A stretch of 64,000 nucleotides of DNA, from NCBI GenBank assembly GCA_963770645.1, contig CAVYQL010000003.1:1302001-1366000 (forward strand). Reading direction: 5' to 3'. Shown here piece after piece: positions 44,745 to 53,582 of this stretch. The notes below the pieces were generated by a model. It was not told the origin of the DNA. It made no database searches and saw nothing but the letters and a program-made list of their open reading frames with translations. Each line of letters starts with the position of its first letter. The stretch's first letter is position 1. The position numbers were made by a program, and so were the translations under genes. Source of the DNA: Bog-473 sp963770645 (GTDB lineage: Bacteria > Actinomycetota > Acidimicrobiia > Acidimicrobiales > RAAP-2).

Positions 44745-45605
44745 GTGATCGCCGCCGGGCACCCCTTCGACTGGCACCTCCACCCCTTCTGGTTGCTCGC
44801 CTTCCCCGTCCTCGTCGGTCTGTACTTGTGGGCCACCAGCGGCCGCGATGTGGCGACGCCCCGCCAGAGGGTGCTCTTCATCGGTGGCGTGCTGCTCCTG
44901 GTGGTCGCGGTGACGTGGCCGCTCGGTGACCTCGCCGCGCACTGGCTGCTGGTGGCGCTCGTGCTCCAGCGGTTGCTGCTCACCCTCGCCGTGCCGCCGC
45001 TGCTCGTGCTCGGCACGCCCCGTCCTCTCATCGCCCGGCTCACCCGCCCCGCCCCCGTCGACGCGGTCCTGCGCGTCGCCATGCGGCCGGCCCCGGCGGT
45101 GGCCATCGTCACCGTGATCGCCGTCGCGACCTTGACGACGGGGGCGGTGAACCTGGCGGCCCGCTCGGACGCGGCCCGGGTCGTGATCGAACTGGTGGTA
45201 CTCGCCTCGGGGTTCGTCCTGTGGGCTCCGGTGCTGAACGAGCTGCCGGGAGCGCCACGGCTCTCTCCGCTCGGACGCGGCGGCTACCTGATCGTGCAGT
45301 CGATCGTGCCGAGCTTCCTGTCCATCGTCTGGATCTTCGCCCGGCACTCCTTGTACCCGCCCTACAGCCACCCCGGGAAGGTGGCGGGCATGACGCCGCT
45401 GCTCGACCAGGAGTTGGCCGGCTTCGTCGCCAAGCTCAGCACGATCGCGGTGCTCTGGAGCGTGGCCTTCGTCATCATGACCCGGGCCGAGTCGGCCGAC
45501 GTCGCCGGGCGGGACGAGCCGCTCATGTGGTCCGACGTCGAGCGCGAGATCGAGCGGGCGGACCGCCGGGAACGCCGGAGCAGGTGGCTGCCGCCGCCGT
45601 CGTGA
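44745..45605 (+). CDS. Cytochrome c oxidase assembly protein, CtaG/caa3 type
   Basis: This membrane protein has about seven hydrophobic helices and belongs to the Caa3_CtaG family, which helps assemble or deliver copper to cytochrome c oxidase. It has the early HPFDWHLHPFWLLAF motif with conserved histidines and later HSLYPPYSHPGKVAGMTPL-type loop, both family features. The 286-residue length is normal. ATG 44745 diverges from the WYL regulator by about 30 bp. No oxidase subunits lie nearby. Confidence 0.85.
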   Translation: MIAAGHPFDWHLHPFWLLAFPVLVGLYLWATSGRDVATPRQRVLFIGGVLLLVVAVTWPLGDLAAHWLLVALVLQRLLLTLAVPPLLVLGTPRPLIARLTRPAPVDAVLRVAMRPAPAVAIVTVIAVATLTTGAVNLAARSDAARVVIELVVLASGFVLWAPVLNELPGAPRLSPLGRGGYLIVQSIVPSFLSIVWIFARHSLYPPYSHPGKVAGMTPLLDQELAGFVAKLSTIAVLWSVAFVIMTRAESADVAGRDEPLMWSDVEREIERADRRERRSRWLPPPS

Positions 45606-45647
45606 TGGTGCACAATGGGGGCCCCATGGGTGCAGCGGTGATGATTC

Positions 45648-46289
45648 GTGTCCGCGGACAAGCGGACGCAGCGGGACGAGCGACGGCGCCGTCTCGGACA
45701 GAACTTCCTTCGGCCTGAGCTCGCCGACTCCCTGGTCGCCGAGGCGGCCTTCGACACCGGAGACTTGGTGGTCGACGTCGGCGCGGGCGCCGGTGCTCTC
45801 ACCTTCGCGTTGGCGCAACGGGACCTCGACGTGGTCGCACTGGAAAAGGACCCGATCTGGGCCTCCCGGCTGCGAGCGGAGGTGCGCCGGCGAGGGGTCG
45901 ACAACGTCACGGTCCTGTGCTGCGACGCGGTTGCCTACAAGATGCCACGACGCCCGTTCCGCGTCATGGGCTCTCTTCCCTTCGGCGCCACGACCACGAT
46001 CCTGCGCCACCTGTTCGACGACACGCGGAGCTCTCTCGTGCGTGCGGACCTCGTCGTGCAGTGGGAGGTGGCGCGCAAACGCGCTGCGACGCCGCCAACG
46101 ACGTTGCTGTCCACCACCTGGGCGCCGTGGTGGTGCTTCGACGTCGGACGCCGGATCCCGGCCTCGGCCTTTCGCCCCGTCCCGATGGTCGACGCTGCTG
46201 TCCTGCGGGTGACACGCCGCATGCCACCACTGCTTCCCGAGCACATGGCTGGCGCCTATGCGACGTTCGTCCGCCAGGTGTGGCAGTAG
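45648..46289 (+). CDS. Erm-like rRNA adenine N6-methyltransferase
   Basis: The SAM-binding motif DVGAGAGALTFALAQ is near residue 43, followed by VVALEKDPIWASRLR and CCDAVAYKMPRRPF, the order seen in KsgA/Erm enzymes. The N-terminal RRRLGQNFLRPELAD is the family leader. The catalytic (N/D)-(I/L)-P-(Y/F) motif reads SLPF at residues 109-112, with Ser instead of Asn, which may change activity. At 213 residues the C-terminal rRNA-binding domain is shortened. It is too divergent for KsgA; macrolide resistance is possible but unproven. The start is GTG 45648. Confidence 0.83.
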   Translation: MSADKRTQRDERRRRLGQNFLRPELADSLVAEAAFDTGDLVVDVGAGAGALTFALAQRDLDVVALEKDPIWASRLRAEVRRRGVDNVTVLCCDAVAYKMPRRPFRVMGSLPFGATTTILRHLFDDTRSSLVRADLVVQWEVARKRAATPPTTLLSTTWAPWWCFDVGRRIPASAFRPVPMVDAAVLRVTRRMPPLLPEHMAGAYATFVRQVWQ

Positions 46290-46303
46290 CGTCTCGGTTT
46301 CGT

Positions 46304-46753
46304 ATGGAGGAGACGTGGTCGGTGCCCGACGTCTACCTCCTGACCGAGGGGTCGGAGGGAACCGTGGCCGTTCCCGATCTCACGCTCACGTTCCTCGATA
46401 CCGGCGTCGCTCTCGACAAGGCCGACGGCGATCACGTCTGGTCGAGCCCGTGGGACCAGCTCGAGGAGATGTCGCCCGTCGAGCGCTCCGAGCTCCCCGA
46501 CGGTCGCTCCGGAGTCGTCATCGTCGTCACCGAGCGGGCCGGCCGGCGCGAACACCGCTTCGTGCTCGCCGCCGACGAACCGGCCGAGACGGAGGCGACC
46601 ATTCGCCGCTGCGCCGCCGCCCACGGACTGCGGACGAAGAGGCCAGCGAGCAAGCCGGCGGTCTCCAAGGCCCTGACCGCACTGATCGTCCTTGCGGCCC
46701 TGGCCACGATGACGGCGCTGCTGCTCTCAGCCGTGCACGTCATCCACTTCTGA
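46304..46753 (+). CDS. Hypothetical protein with C-terminal membrane anchor
   Basis: This 149-residue product has an N-terminal soluble part (VPDVYLLTEGSEGTVAVPDL, and a WSSPWDQLEEMSPVERSEL segment) that looks like a small PH-like beta domain, and ends in one hydrophobic helix (LTALIVLAALATMTALLLSA). This suggests a tail-anchored membrane protein. It follows the Erm-like gene by 14 bp, so they may form one transcript. Family unknown to me. Confidence 0.65.
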   Translation: MEETWSVPDVYLLTEGSEGTVAVPDLTLTFLDTGVALDKADGDHVWSSPWDQLEEMSPVERSELPDGRSGVVIVVTERAGRREHRFVLAADEPAETEATIRRCAAAHGLRTKRPASKPAVSKALTALIVLAALATMTALLLSAVHVIHF

Positions 46754-47080
46754 TCAGGCCAGCGACGCGCCCCGCAGCTCGTCGAGGGAGAGTTCCGCCG
46801 TCTGGTTGCCGCCGCACTGCGGGCAGTGCTCGACGTGACGCCAAGAACGAAGCAGACGGGTCCCCTCTGGGTTCAAGAGGACCACGAAGGACTCCGAGAT
46901 CGGGTCGATCTCGAGGCCGTAGTAATCCCGCCATGCCGTGGTCGCAGCGTGGGCGTCGAGCGCCAGGCCCTTCAGGACGCGCCGGAACCGCATGCGCTCA
47001 GTATCGAAGATCCATGTGCTGTGGCAGGACTCCAGCACAAACACAGAGTCGTCCGTGGGGGGGACCACGTCGCTGATCAT
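46754..47080 (-). CDS. Hypothetical protein with CPQCGG motif, 108 aa
   Basis: The protein begins MISDVVPPTDDSVFVLESCH and has a WRDYYGLEIDPISESFVVLL middle part and a C-terminal HCPQCGGNQTAEL stretch, a half zinc-ribbon. No known family is assigned. ATG 47080 has AAAGGA upstream. The 86-bp gap behind it is AT-rich and should carry its promoter. Its stop abuts that of the convergent 46304 gene. Confidence 0.6.
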   Translation of the reverse strand: MISDVVPPTDDSVFVLESCHSTWIFDTERMRFRRVLKGLALDAHAATTAWRDYYGLEIDPISESFVVLLNPEGTRLLRSWRHVEHCPQCGGNQTAELSLDELRGASLA

Positions 47081-47166
47081 GCACGATCCTTTCCCGAGAT
47101 CGGCGTCGAAAGCACCTCAAGACCGTTACAAATGGGTGACAATTTGCGTTTTCCCAGTTCGAACCC

Positions 47167-48510
47167 TTATTGCGGACCGGCGTCGTGCTTTCGGCCGACC
47201 ACCAGCTCGCGCTTGGTGCAGAGCTGGCGGAGGATGGCGCACAGGACGATCCGACTGTCGGCCGGATCGACCACCTGGTCCACCAGCCCCCGCTCCGAGG
47301 CCGGCCACGGGTTCAAGTAGGCGTCCTCGTAGGCCATCTCCTCGTCGGCCCGGGCGCCGGCCTCCAAGCCCCGGTACAGGATTTGCACCGCACCCGACGC
47401 ACCCATGACCGCCACCTCGGCCCCCGGCCAGGCCAGGCAGACGTCGTTGCCGATGCCCCTCGAGTCCATGACGATGTAGGCCCCTCCGAACGCTTTGCGC
47501 AGGATGAGGCAGAGCCGGGGCACGCTCGACTGTGCGTAGGCGAAGGCGAGCTCGGCCCCGTGGCGGATCATGCCCCGCCACTCGAGGTCCTTCCCGGGCA
47601 GGAAGCCGGGCGTGTCCACCAGGCTCACGATCGGCAAGTTGAAGGCGTCGCAGAGGCGGACGAACCGCGCCGCCTTCTGCGAGGCCGCGATGTCGAGCGT
47701 CCCCGCCAAGATCCGCGGCTGGTTCGCCACGAACCCCACCGGCATCCCTCCCATCCGGGCGAACGCCGTGACGATCTGGCCGGCCCAGCGCGGCCAGAGC
47801 TCCTGGTACTCGCCGTCGTCGCACAGCGAGCGCACCACGTCGCGCACGTCGTAGGTCGCCGCCTTTCGGTCCGGGATCACCGTGCGCAGCTCCGGCGTCG
47901 ACCGCAGCACCGAGTCGCTCACCGGCGCCAGCGGCGGGATCTCGTCGGTGCTCGAAGGCAGGTATTCCAACAGGTCGGCCACCGCGCCATCGACGTCGTC
48001 GGACTCCACGCTGCACAGCCCACTGGCCGTCGCGTGCGTCGTCACGCCCCCCAACTCGCCCAGCCCCACCTGCCTGCCGGTGAACTCGGCCACCATCTGG
48101 GGCCCAGACACGAAGGCCACGGCGTCGGCGTTCATCACGACGAGGTCCGCGAGCCCCAAGAGCAGCGCCGGCCCCGACACCACCGGCCCGGTCGCAGCGG
48201 CGATGACCGGGACCTGCCCGCTGCAGCGTGAGATCGCCGCCGCCGCCCGTCCCCATCCGTGCAGGGCCGCCACGCCGTCTTGGACGTCCGCGCCGCTCGA
48301 TACGACGAAGAACACGAACGGCATCCCCAGGTTCCGAGCCTGGTCCGCCGCCTGGGCCAGCCGCACCCCGTCGGCGTGGGTGATGGCGCCGCGCCGCATC
48401 GACCCGAGCGCCCGGCAGATGACGACATTTCGGCCTCCGATTCGCCCCACCACCGACGTGACGGCGCCGACGATGCCCTTGCCGACGTCGACATCGGACG
48501 TTGTCGTCAT
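47167..48510 (-). CDS. Acyl-CoA carboxylase carboxyltransferase subunit (AccD-like)
   Basis: This 447-residue protein is of the crotonase-fold carboxyltransferase family that moves CO2 from biotin to an acyl-CoA. N-terminal half: GRIGGRNVVICRALGSMRRG and ATGPVVSGPALLLGLADLVV. C-terminal half: LPIVSLVDTPGFLPGKDLEW and KAFGGAYIVMDSRGIGNDVC, the acyl-CoA-binding oxyanion glycine loops. It lacks about 60 N-terminal residues of typical AccD. No biotin carboxylase or BCCP gene is adjacent, so its partner must lie elsewhere. ATG 48510 diverges from the HNH gene. Confidence 0.85.
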   Translation of the reverse strand: MTTTSDVDVGKGIVGAVTSVVGRIGGRNVVICRALGSMRRGAITHADGVRLAQAADQARNLGMPFVFFVVSSGADVQDGVAALHGWGRAAAAISRCSGQVPVIAAATGPVVSGPALLLGLADLVVMNADAVAFVSGPQMVAEFTGRQVGLGELGGVTTHATASGLCSVESDDVDGAVADLLEYLPSSTDEIPPLAPVSDSVLRSTPELRTVIPDRKAATYDVRDVVRSLCDDGEYQELWPRWAGQIVTAFARMGGMPVGFVANQPRILAGTLDIAASQKAARFVRLCDAFNLPIVSLVDTPGFLPGKDLEWRGMIRHGAELAFAYAQSSVPRLCLILRKAFGGAYIVMDSRGIGNDVCLAWPGAEVAVMGASGAVQILYRGLEAGARADEEMAYEDAYLNPWPASERGLVDQVVDPADSRIVLCAILRQLCTKRELVVGRKHDAGPQ

Positions 48511-48540
48511 TCCCGCCGAATGTAGACCGTTCTCCTCTCG

Positions 48541-49743
48541 ATGGCGCCCGGCCCCGCTGCTGCCCCCGCTTCTGTCGCTGCCATGGCGCCCCCCTCCAAC
48601 GACGAGCTGGCCCGTCTCTCTGACGCCGAGTTGATGGAGGAGGCCGCCGCCACCTCCCGTGCCCTGGCCTCTCTCGCGGGACGCTTCGCATTGGTGACCG
48701 CCGAGCTCGACCGGCGCGAAGGCTGGCGGGCCGAGGGCGCCACCTCGCTCGAGTCCTGGATCATGGAGCGCTGCGGGGTGTCACTCCCCACGGCGAGGGC
48801 CTACGCCGCCGTCGGCGAGCGTCTCTTCGACCTGCCCCACCTGGCCGCCGCGCTCTGCGAGGGAACCCTCAGCTTCGACAAGGTGCGCGCCGTGGCCGAG
48901 AGCGCGAGCCCCGAACGCGACGCCGAGTGGGCCGAGGCGGCCAAGGCGTCCTCGGTGCGCCAGCTGGTCGAGCTCGCCCGCTCGAACCGGGGGCCCTCAG
49001 AGGCCCAGGCCCACGCCTCGCACGACGCCCGGTCGCTGCGCTTCAACGGCACGCTGCGCACCATCAGCGCCCAACTGCCCGAAGAGTCCTTTGCCACCGT
49101 GCGCGCCCGCCTCGAGGCCAAGGCCAGGGCCTATCCCTCCGATGGAGAGACCGGGTGGGACCAGCGCCTGGCCGACGCCTTCGTCGAGGTGGTGAGCGCC
49201 CCCGATGCGGGAAAGGGCACACGTACCAGGTCCACCCCCTACGTCGTGGTGGCCCACACCCCCCTCGAGAACCTCCTCGACGAGGACTGCACCTTGTGCG
49301 CCGAGCTCGAGCGCGGCGGCCTCATCAGCGCCGAGACCCTGCGACGTCTGGCCTGTGACGCCACGCTCGTGGTCGCCGTCGACGACGACGTCGGCCACAC
49401 CATGTACGAGGGCCGGGCGACGAGGGACCCGACCGAGACACAGCGCCGGGAGCTCTGGCGACGGGACCGGCATTGCCGGTTCCCCGGCTGCACCAATGCA
49501 ACCTTCACCAACGCCCACCACCTCGACCCCTGGACGCCGTCGGGCCGAACGGACCTGCCCAATTTGGTGCTGCTCTGTGCGCACCACCACCACCGGGTCC
49601 ATGCCAAGGAGTGGACCGTGAGCGGCAACGCGAACGCTGAGCTGCGCTTCGTCGGCCCCTCGGGCCGGATCATGCTCTCGCGCCCCTCGCCCCTGTGGAC
49701 CAGGGTCAGCGGGCCGCGGCCGGCCTCAGCCGAGGAGGACTGA
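48541..49743 (+). CDS. DUF222/HNH endonuclease (13E12 repeat-like) protein
   Basis: This 400-residue protein has the actinobacterial DUF222 region (residues about 20-230; TAELDRREGWRAEGATSLES, LCEGTLSFDKVRAVAES) followed by an HNH nuclease domain. The HNH core with a zinc-binding pair lies from about 312 (CRFPGCTNATFTNAHHLDPW) to LCAHHHHRVHAKEW. Many copies per genome are usual in actinobacteria; their role, perhaps in mobile intervening sequences or DNA exchange, is not settled. ATG 48541 is the longest start; ATG 48583 is an alternative. Confidence 0.9.
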   Translation: MAPGPAAAPASVAAMAPPSNDELARLSDAELMEEAAATSRALASLAGRFALVTAELDRREGWRAEGATSLESWIMERCGVSLPTARAYAAVGERLFDLPHLAAALCEGTLSFDKVRAVAESASPERDAEWAEAAKASSVRQLVELARSNRGPSEAQAHASHDARSLRFNGTLRTISAQLPEESFATVRARLEAKARAYPSDGETGWDQRLADAFVEVVSAPDAGKGTRTRSTPYVVVAHTPLENLLDEDCTLCAELERGGLISAETLRRLACDATLVVAVDDDVGHTMYEGRATRDPTETQRRELWRRDRHCRFPGCTNATFTNAHHLDPWTPSGRTDLPNLVLLCAHHHHRVHAKEWTVSGNANAELRFVGPSGRIMLSRPSPLWTRVSGPRPASAEED

Positions 49744-49796
49744 CGCTCCTACCGCCGTGCCGCCGCGAAAGTACGAGAAAGAAAAGGAAAGAGCGG

Positions 49797-50288
49797 TTAG
49801 ATGTGGTTCGTCTCGGCCCGTCGCCACGGCCCCGACCGACCCCCCGCCTTCTCCCACAGCGCCACGTGCTCGATCGTCATGGTCCGGTCCGCCGACTTGC
49901 ACATGTCGTAAACGGTCAGGGCGGCCACGGAGCAGGCGGTCATCGCCTCCATCTCGACGCCGGTGCGGTCGACGGTCTCGACCTGGGCCTCGACCTCGAC
50001 GTAGTCGTCTCCGATGGAGAAATTGATGCCGATCGAGCCCACCAGGACCGGATGGCACATCGGTATGAGATCGGCCGTCCGCTTCGCGGCCTGGATCCCC
50101 GCGATCCGCGCCGCCGCCATCACGTCCCCCTTGGTGATGGCGTTGTTGGCCACCTTGGTCGTGGTCTCGGGCAGCATCGAAACCCGGCAGCGGGCCAGGG
50201 CTCGGCGGTGCGTGGGCTCCCGGGGGGTGACGTCGACCATGCGGGCTCCGCCCAGCGGGTCGAGATTGGCCAGCATGCGGTCGGACAC
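49797..50288 (-). CDS. moaC: Cyclic pyranopterin monophosphate synthase
   Basis: MoaC works with MoaA to convert GTP to cyclic pyranopterin monophosphate, the first step of molybdenum cofactor synthesis. The 163-residue protein has RMVDVTPREPTHRRALA, the AAKRTADLIPMCHPVLV active-site segment, and GVEMEAMTACSVAALTVYDM with MCKSADR after it. The start is GTG 50288 or ATG 50276. No other Moa gene is nearby. Confidence 0.96.
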   Translation of the reverse strand: MSDRMLANLDPLGGARMVDVTPREPTHRRALARCRVSMLPETTTKVANNAITKGDVMAAARIAGIQAAKRTADLIPMCHPVLVGSIGINFSIGDDYVEVEAQVETVDRTGVEMEAMTACSVAALTVYDMCKSADRTMTIEHVALWEKAGGRSGPWRRAETNHI

Positions 50289-50397
50289 GAAGAAGCAGTC
50301 TACGACCTGGGAGGACCGCCGACCGTCGTCACCCGAATCGTCGCGGCGGGTAGACTTGGCAGTCGCAGGCGGTGAGTGCCAACGACGGAGGGATCCA

Positions 50398-50802
50398 GTG
50401 CCGACCTATGAATACGCGTGCACGGCGTGCGGGCATCGGCTCGAGGCCGTCCAGAGCTTCACGGACGACCCCCTGACCGAGTGCCCCGAGTGCGGCGCTG
50501 CGTTGCGCAAGGTCTACAGCCCCGTCGGCATCGTGCTCAAAGGCAGCGGCTTCTACAAGACGGACTCACGGGCCGCCGCCAAGTCAAACGGTAAGTCCAC
50601 CGACGCGACCAAGTCCGACGACACGTCGAAGGGCGGCGCGGACACGTCGAAGGGCGGCGCGGACACGTCCAAGAGCGACACGGACTCGTCGAAGAGCGGC
50701 ACGGACACGCCGAAGGGCGGGGACTCGTCGAAGGGCGGGGACTCGACCAGCAAAGAGGCCAAGCCCGCCAAGCCGGCCGCCTCGGCCGCCAGCTCCGGCT
50801 GA
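50398..50802 (+). CDS. FmdB-type zinc ribbon protein with repeat tail
   Basis: The N-terminal 60 residues form the FmdB/CxxC_CXXC_SSSS zinc ribbon: Cys8-Cys11 and Cys29-Cys32 (PTYEYACTACGHRL and ECPECGAALRKVYSP). The rest is a low-complexity tail built of DTSKGGA-type repeats. The ribosome binding site GGAGG precedes GTG 50398. The function of FmdB-like ribbons is unclear; many regulate or assist other genes. It ends exactly against the convergent tldE stop. Confidence 0.88.
   Translation: MPTYEYACTACGHRLEAVQSFTDDPLTECPECGAALRKVYSPVGIVLKGSGFYKTDSRAAAKSNGKSTDATKSDDTSKGGADTSKGGADTSKSDTDSSKSGTDTPKGGDSSKGGDSTSKEAKPAKPAASAASSG
50620..50661. repeat. Tandem 21-bp repeat in FmdB-like tail
   Basis: Two identical 21-bp copies (50620-50640 and 50641-50661) encode DTSKGGA each, followed by a diverged copy beginning GACACGTCCAAG at 50662. 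Length variation would keep the frame. Confidence 0.85.
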
Positions 50803-52170
50803 TCAGTCGCCGCTGAGCGACATGTCGGCGATGGCCAGGGTCTGGCCGGCCGCCACACCGGGGAGCCAGCGCAGGTCGGCGCCGATCTCGACCACCGATT
50901 GCAGCATGCGCTGCAGCGTGGAGGCGACCGTCACCTCGCGCACCGGTTGGCCGAGCGACCCGCCCTCGATCAGCAGCCCCTCCGCCCCCACCGAGAAGTC
51001 CCCGCTCACCGGGTTGACCCCCGAGTGGACGCCGGTGACCGACTGGACGTAGAGCCCCTCCCCGACTGCGGCCAGGATCTCGTCCTGGCCCAAGATCCCC
51101 GGTGTGAGCACGAGGGCGCGGCAGCCGGCCGAGGGCGTGCCGGCAAAACCGCCGCGCACGGCGGAGCCCGTCGAGGCCGTACCCGCCCGGCGGGCCGACA
51201 CGGTGTCGAAGACGAACATGCGCAGGATCCCCTCGGAGATGAGGACGTTGCGCCGGCAGGCCAGGCCCTCGCCGTCGTGTGAGGCGGCGCCGTAGGCGCG
51301 GGCGTCGGTGGGGTCGTCGACCAGAGTGACCGACGGAGCCGCCACCGGCTCCCCGGTACGTCCGGCGAAGAACGAGCGTCCCTTCACCAACGCCTCACCG
51401 GAGAGCGCCGACGCGATGACACCGAGCAGCGTCGAGACGACCCGGGGATCGAACACCACCGTGCAGTGGGTCGAGCGTGCCTTCTGCGCGCCCAGCATGC
51501 GCGTCGCCCGCAACACGGCGTCGTCCATCGCCTCGTCCGGCACCAGGTCGCCGGGCCCGCGCCCGACGCTGAACCCCGCGCCGGTCTGGGTGTCCGCACC
51601 CTCACCGACGATGGCGTCGACGGAGAGGAACGCGTTGGTACGGCGCCGGTACGACGAGATGCCGGTCGTCGTGACGAGTGCGACCTCCACCCGGCTGTCC
51701 GAGTAGTCGGCAGAGGAGACCTGGCGCACACGCGGATCCGCTGCACGCGTCGCCCGCTCGAGCTCGAGCGCCAGCGCGACCTTCTTCTCCATGGGTGTGT
51801 CGGTGACCCCGTCGTCCCAGAGGTCGAGCTCCACCGCGGCCACGCCGTCGGGCTCGGCCAGGACGACGTCGGGGTCGGGCGTGGCGAAGCGCGCGTTGTC
51901 GCGGGCATCGGCCAGCGTGGCGGCCAGGACGGCGGGGTCGAGCGATCCGGCCCAGGCAAAGCCGACCTGGCTCCCCGCACCGCCGGGCTCGTCGATGAGC
52001 ACGCGGATGCCGACGCCCGAGGAGTCGGCCGAGGTGAGCGACTCGACCGCCCCCTCGTACGCGCGCACCTCGTTGTCGGTGCCCCGCGTGGCGTAGACCT
52101 CCATGCCCTCGCCGGGACGGGCTTGCGCCACGACGGAGTTGGCCAGCTCGAGGAGATCGCGCTCGCTCAC
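50803..52170 (-). CDS. tldE: TldE/PmbA-family metalloprotease subunit
   Basis: TldE pairs with TldD in a heterodimeric protease that digests unfolded peptides and matures some peptide natural products. This 455-residue subunit has the TldE pattern: VEVALVTTTGISSYRRRTNA, STHCTVVFDPRVVSTLLGVI, GGFAGTPSAGCRALVLTPG and GVNPVSGDFSVGAEGLLIEG. It lacks the HExxxH motif, as expected for TldE. GTG 52170 overlaps the tldD stop by four bases, so both are made together. No precursor peptide gene is visible beside them. Confidence 0.92.
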   Translation of the reverse strand: MSERDLLELANSVVAQARPGEGMEVYATRGTDNEVRAYEGAVESLTSADSSGVGIRVLIDEPGGAGSQVGFAWAGSLDPAVLAATLADARDNARFATPDPDVVLAEPDGVAAVELDLWDDGVTDTPMEKKVALALELERATRAADPRVRQVSSADYSDSRVEVALVTTTGISSYRRRTNAFLSVDAIVGEGADTQTGAGFSVGRGPGDLVPDEAMDDAVLRATRMLGAQKARSTHCTVVFDPRVVSTLLGVIASALSGEALVKGRSFFAGRTGEPVAAPSVTLVDDPTDARAYGAASHDGEGLACRRNVLISEGILRMFVFDTVSARRAGTASTGSAVRGGFAGTPSAGCRALVLTPGILGQDEILAAVGEGLYVQSVTGVHSGVNPVSGDFSVGAEGLLIEGGSLGQPVREVTVASTLQRMLQSVVEIGADLRWLPGVAAGQTLAIADMSLSGD

Positions 52171-53564
52171 GCGGTGCCTCCGAGCGTGACGCCGGTGATG
52201 CGCAACGTCGCCTGCCCGCAGCCGACCGGGACGCTCTGCCCGTCCTTGCCGCAGGTACCCGGCGTCATGTCGAAGTCGGTGGCCACCGCGTCGATGCGCC
52301 GCAGCACCTCAGGTCCGTTCCCGATGAGATTGGCGTCGCGCAACGGCTCGGTGATCCGACCGTTCTCGATCAGATAGGCCTCGGTGGTGCCGAACACGAA
52401 GTCGCCGGTGGCGGTGTTCACCTGGCCGCCACCGAGCTTCTTCACGTACACGCCCGAGGGCGTCTGGGCGATGATCTCGTCGGGGTTCTCGGCGCCGGCG
52501 AGGAGATAGGTGTTGGTCATCCGCACCATGGGCAGGTGCTGGTAGCTCTGCCGGCGGCCGTTGCCCGACGAGGCGCGGCCCTCCTTGCGCGCCCGGAGCC
52601 AGTCCCACATGTAGTCGGTGAGGATGCCGTTCTCGATGAGCACGTTGCGGGCCGGGGCGTGCCCCTCGTCGTCGATGGCGAAGTTGCCCCACTCGCCGAG
52701 CACGGTGCCGTCGTCGACGAGCGTGACGAGCGGGCTGGCGACGAGCTCGCCGACCCGACCGGTGTAGACCGACGAGTCCTTCAAGATGTGGTCCGCCTCG
52801 AGACCGTGGCCGCACGCCTCGTGGAAGAGGATGCCGCCACTCCCGCCCGCGAGCACGATCGGCACCTCGCCCGAGGGCGCCGGCCGAGCCGACAACTTGG
52901 TCAGCGCGCGCTCGGCGGCCGCGTGCGCGATGTCCTCGACCCGGTGGCGCTCGAAGATCTCGTAGCCCTCGGTACGGGCCAGCGACTCGTAGCCGGTCTG
53001 CATTCCCGTGTCGCCGTTGGCCACGCAGACGACGTTGAAGCGGGTGCGGATCTGGTCGTCCTGGGCGTAGAGGCCCTCGGAGTTGGCGACCAGCACGCGC
53101 CGCCTGCTGTCGCCGCAGCCCACCTGCACCTGGGTGATGGCGTCCCCGGTGGCCCGCGCCGCCTCGTCGGCCCGGGTCAACAGCTCGAGCTTGCGGGCCT
53201 TCTCCACGGTGTCCGGTGACGTACGGTTACCGCGGCCGTGGGCCGAGAGCGGGTCGAGCGCCACCGTGCGCACGCCGCCGTCGCCCTGGCGGGCGACGGC
53301 CGCCGCGGCGCGGGCCGCCGCCAGCAGGCCCGGCTCGCTGAGGTCCGCCGTGTGGGCGAAGCCGGTGGTCTCGCCGTCGACCACCCGGATCCCCGCCCCG
53401 CGGTTGCGCCCCGACGACAGCTCCTCGACGCGCCGGTCGTCGAGCATGGCGCTGGCGGTCGCGGCATCCTCGGCGAACACCTCGGCCATGTCACCTCCCC
53501 CCGCCAGGGCGGTGGAGAGCACGCGTTCGAGCACGTCAGAATCGATCAGGGCAGCGTCAGGCAC
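52167..53564 (-). CDS. tldD: TldD-family zinc metalloprotease subunit
   Basis: TldD carries the catalytic site of the TldD/TldE protease. The zinc motif HEACGH is at about residues 248-253 within ILFHEACGHGLEADH, and the glycine-rich DFVFGTTEAYLIENGRITEP near the end helps form the peptide groove. The length from GTG 53564 is 465 residues. The start is 18 bp from the divergent thioesterase start, so both promoters must overlap. Confidence 0.94.
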   Translation of the reverse strand: MPDAALIDSDVLERVLSTALAGGGDMAEVFAEDAATASAMLDDRRVEELSSGRNRGAGIRVVDGETTGFAHTADLSEPGLLAAARAAAAVARQGDGGVRTVALDPLSAHGRGNRTSPDTVEKARKLELLTRADEAARATGDAITQVQVGCGDSRRRVLVANSEGLYAQDDQIRTRFNVVCVANGDTGMQTGYESLARTEGYEIFERHRVEDIAHAAAERALTKLSARPAPSGEVPIVLAGGSGGILFHEACGHGLEADHILKDSSVYTGRVGELVASPLVTLVDDGTVLGEWGNFAIDDEGHAPARNVLIENGILTDYMWDWLRARKEGRASSGNGRRQSYQHLPMVRMTNTYLLAGAENPDEIIAQTPSGVYVKKLGGGQVNTATGDFVFGTTEAYLIENGRITEPLRDANLIGNGPEVLRRIDAVATDFDMTPGTCGKDGQSVPVGCGQATLRITGVTLGGTA

Positions 53565-53582
53565 CCAGGTATCGTAATCGTC

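Noticed and set aside
47095..47166. Possible tRNA because of a GTTCGAACC T-loop-like string
   Set aside because: No acceptor stem, D-arm or anticodon arm can be drawn; more likely promoter sequence of the 46754 gene.
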